Below, in pieces: positions 63,343-64,000 of a stretch of 64,000 bases of DNA (position 1 is the first letter of the stretch; every line of letters starts with the position of its first letter). The DNA is from a bacterium (GTDB taxonomy: Bacteria; Patescibacteriota; Patescibacteriia; 2-12-FULL-60-25). The position numbers and the translations under genes were made by a program. The stretch spans positions 1,305,580 through 1,369,579 of the forward strand of contig JAJYXM010000016.1 in assembly GCA_021796435.1 (NCBI GenBank). The letters run 5' to 3'. Under the pieces are notes generated by a model. That model had not been told where the DNA came from, did no database searches, and was given only the letters and a program-made list of their open reading frames with translations.

Positions 63343-64000
63343 ATGACACAATGGAACGTACTCCTCAAATCCCTTGGTTTTACCGATAGTGAAGCCAAAA
63401 TCTATCTCATTTCTTTGGAGATGGGTCCTTCCTCGGTGCAGGACATCGCCCGTAAAGCCAAAGTCTCACGCGTCACGACGTATGCAGTGATCGAATCCTT
63501 GGCGGAACGTGGGCTGATGAGCCAGGTGCAGAAAGGAAAGAAGACGAATTACACCGCAGAGTCTCCGGAGCGCCTCATCTCTTTCGTCCAATCACGCATG
63601 AAAGAGATGGAGAGCACGCTCAAAGAGGTGGAGACCGGCATCCAAGATCTGCGCCTGCTGCAACGCGGCGAAAAACCGGTAGTCAAACTTTTCGAAGGAG
63701 AAGAAGGCGTCAAGGCCATTGCCGGCGATATCGCCTCGAGCGACTGCGATGTGATCTATGAAATAGCGAATATCGAAGCGGTCAAGAACATCTTCCCTGA
63801 TTGGGTGGGACTGAAGGAATTACGCGAGGAGCTGAACCGCAAGAAGGTCAAGACGAAAGGCATCTATCTCTCGAAACCTGAGTTCACGATACGGCCATTC
63901 ACGGATGCGCACCTACTGCCTCAAGGCTACGATTTTTCTGGCGATATCGCGGTTTATGGCAATAAAATCGCCATGTATACCTTCAAAGGCAAACTCATAA
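63343..64000 (+). CDS. TrmB-family regulator, 3' end cut off by window edge
   Basis: The frame is open from the ATG at 63343 to the right edge, 219 codons. The N-terminal winged helix reads LLKSLGFTDSEAKIYLISLEMG, VQDIARKAKVSRVTTYAVIESL and wing LMSQVQKGKKTNYTAESPE. A short coiled coil (RMKEMESTLKEVETGIQDL) links to the effector half (KPVVKLFEGEEGVKAIAGDI, IYEIANIEAV, GDIAVYGNKIAMYTFKG). It is a paralog of the gene at 19450, with the same domain order. The effector is unknown. Confidence 0.88.
   Translation, partial: MTQWNVLLKSLGFTDSEAKIYLISLEMGPSSVQDIARKAKVSRVTTYAVIESLAERGLMSQVQKGKKTNYTAESPERLISFVQSRMKEMESTLKEVETGIQDLRLLQRGEKPVVKLFEGEEGVKAIAGDIASSDCDVIYEIANIEAVKNIFPDWVGLKELREELNRKKVKTKGIYLSKPEFTIRPFTDAHLLPQGYDFSGDIAVYGNKIAMYTFKGKLI

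Overview
The window looks like chromosomal DNA of a Patescibacteria (CPR) bacterium, possibly near Ca. Uhrbacteria/Magasanikbacteria. The lineage is an inference from gene content. The content includes an archaeal/eukaryotic-type ProRS, a eukaryote-like IleRS, a bacterial Elp3, a split transketolase next to RpiB and an Rpe-like protein, two TrmB-type regulators, DUF2207 and FemAB proteins, a PilT ATPase, and secreted proteins with a shared YVFPN-type domain. Much of the rest is small proteins I cannot assign. No rRNA, CRISPR array, transposase or phage structural gene was seen.

Layout. 1-7.4 kb: RNase Y (cut by the left edge), YmdB, HU, PilT, a DUF3592-like protein, a Nudix hydrolase, and a divergent Trm9-like methyltransferase/Elp3 pair. 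7.4-11 kb: ProS, two related Cys4 mini-proteins, two small unknown genes, tRNA-Lys(CUU) and tRNA-Arg(CCG). 11-16.6 kb: a 972-residue transglutaminase-fold protein, then a redox operon (ArsR, thioredoxin-thioredoxin reductase fusion, DUF302-glutaredoxin, DUF2892). 16.7-30.6 kb: EngB, RuvA, FemX and a nonsense-interrupted maf among unknown genes, a membrane Ser/Thr kinase and a coiled-coil HExxH protein. 30.7-40.7 kb: IleS, pentose-phosphate genes, secreted proteins. 40.7-50.2 kb: mosaic tandem paralogs, a PfkB kinase, class II aldolase, and an unknown gene with a strong candidate -1 frameshift site. 50.3-64 kb: DUF2207, a second PfkB kinase, a BASS transporter, a 2-hydroxyacid dehydrogenase, a PI3/4-kinase-fold protein, tRNA-Ala(UGC), HD and DHH enzymes, an MFS transporter, a Mur ligase and a truncated TrmB regulator.

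Two styles of gene expression are interleaved. Housekeeping genes often have a -10 box only 5-11 nt before ATG and no Shine-Dalgarno sequence, which suggests leaderless mRNAs. The unknown, lineage-specific genes mostly have a TTGAC(N)-16/17-bp promoter, a 25-60 nt leader with a good Shine-Dalgarno sequence, and their own hairpin terminator, which often lies directly against the next gene's -35 box.

The window is also rich in short palindromic repeats. Some interrupt coding sequences in frame (elp3, transketolase N subunit, probably ileS). One ~100-130 bp family keeps a related core while its self-complementary arms differ between copies.

Functional links: RpiB, the Rpe-like protein, split transketolase, aldolase and PfkB kinases suggest non-oxidative pentose-phosphate and lower glycolytic carbon flow. 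The ArsR operon is a thiol-redox module. Elp3 plus the Trm9-like enzyme suggests mcm5U34 tRNA modification.
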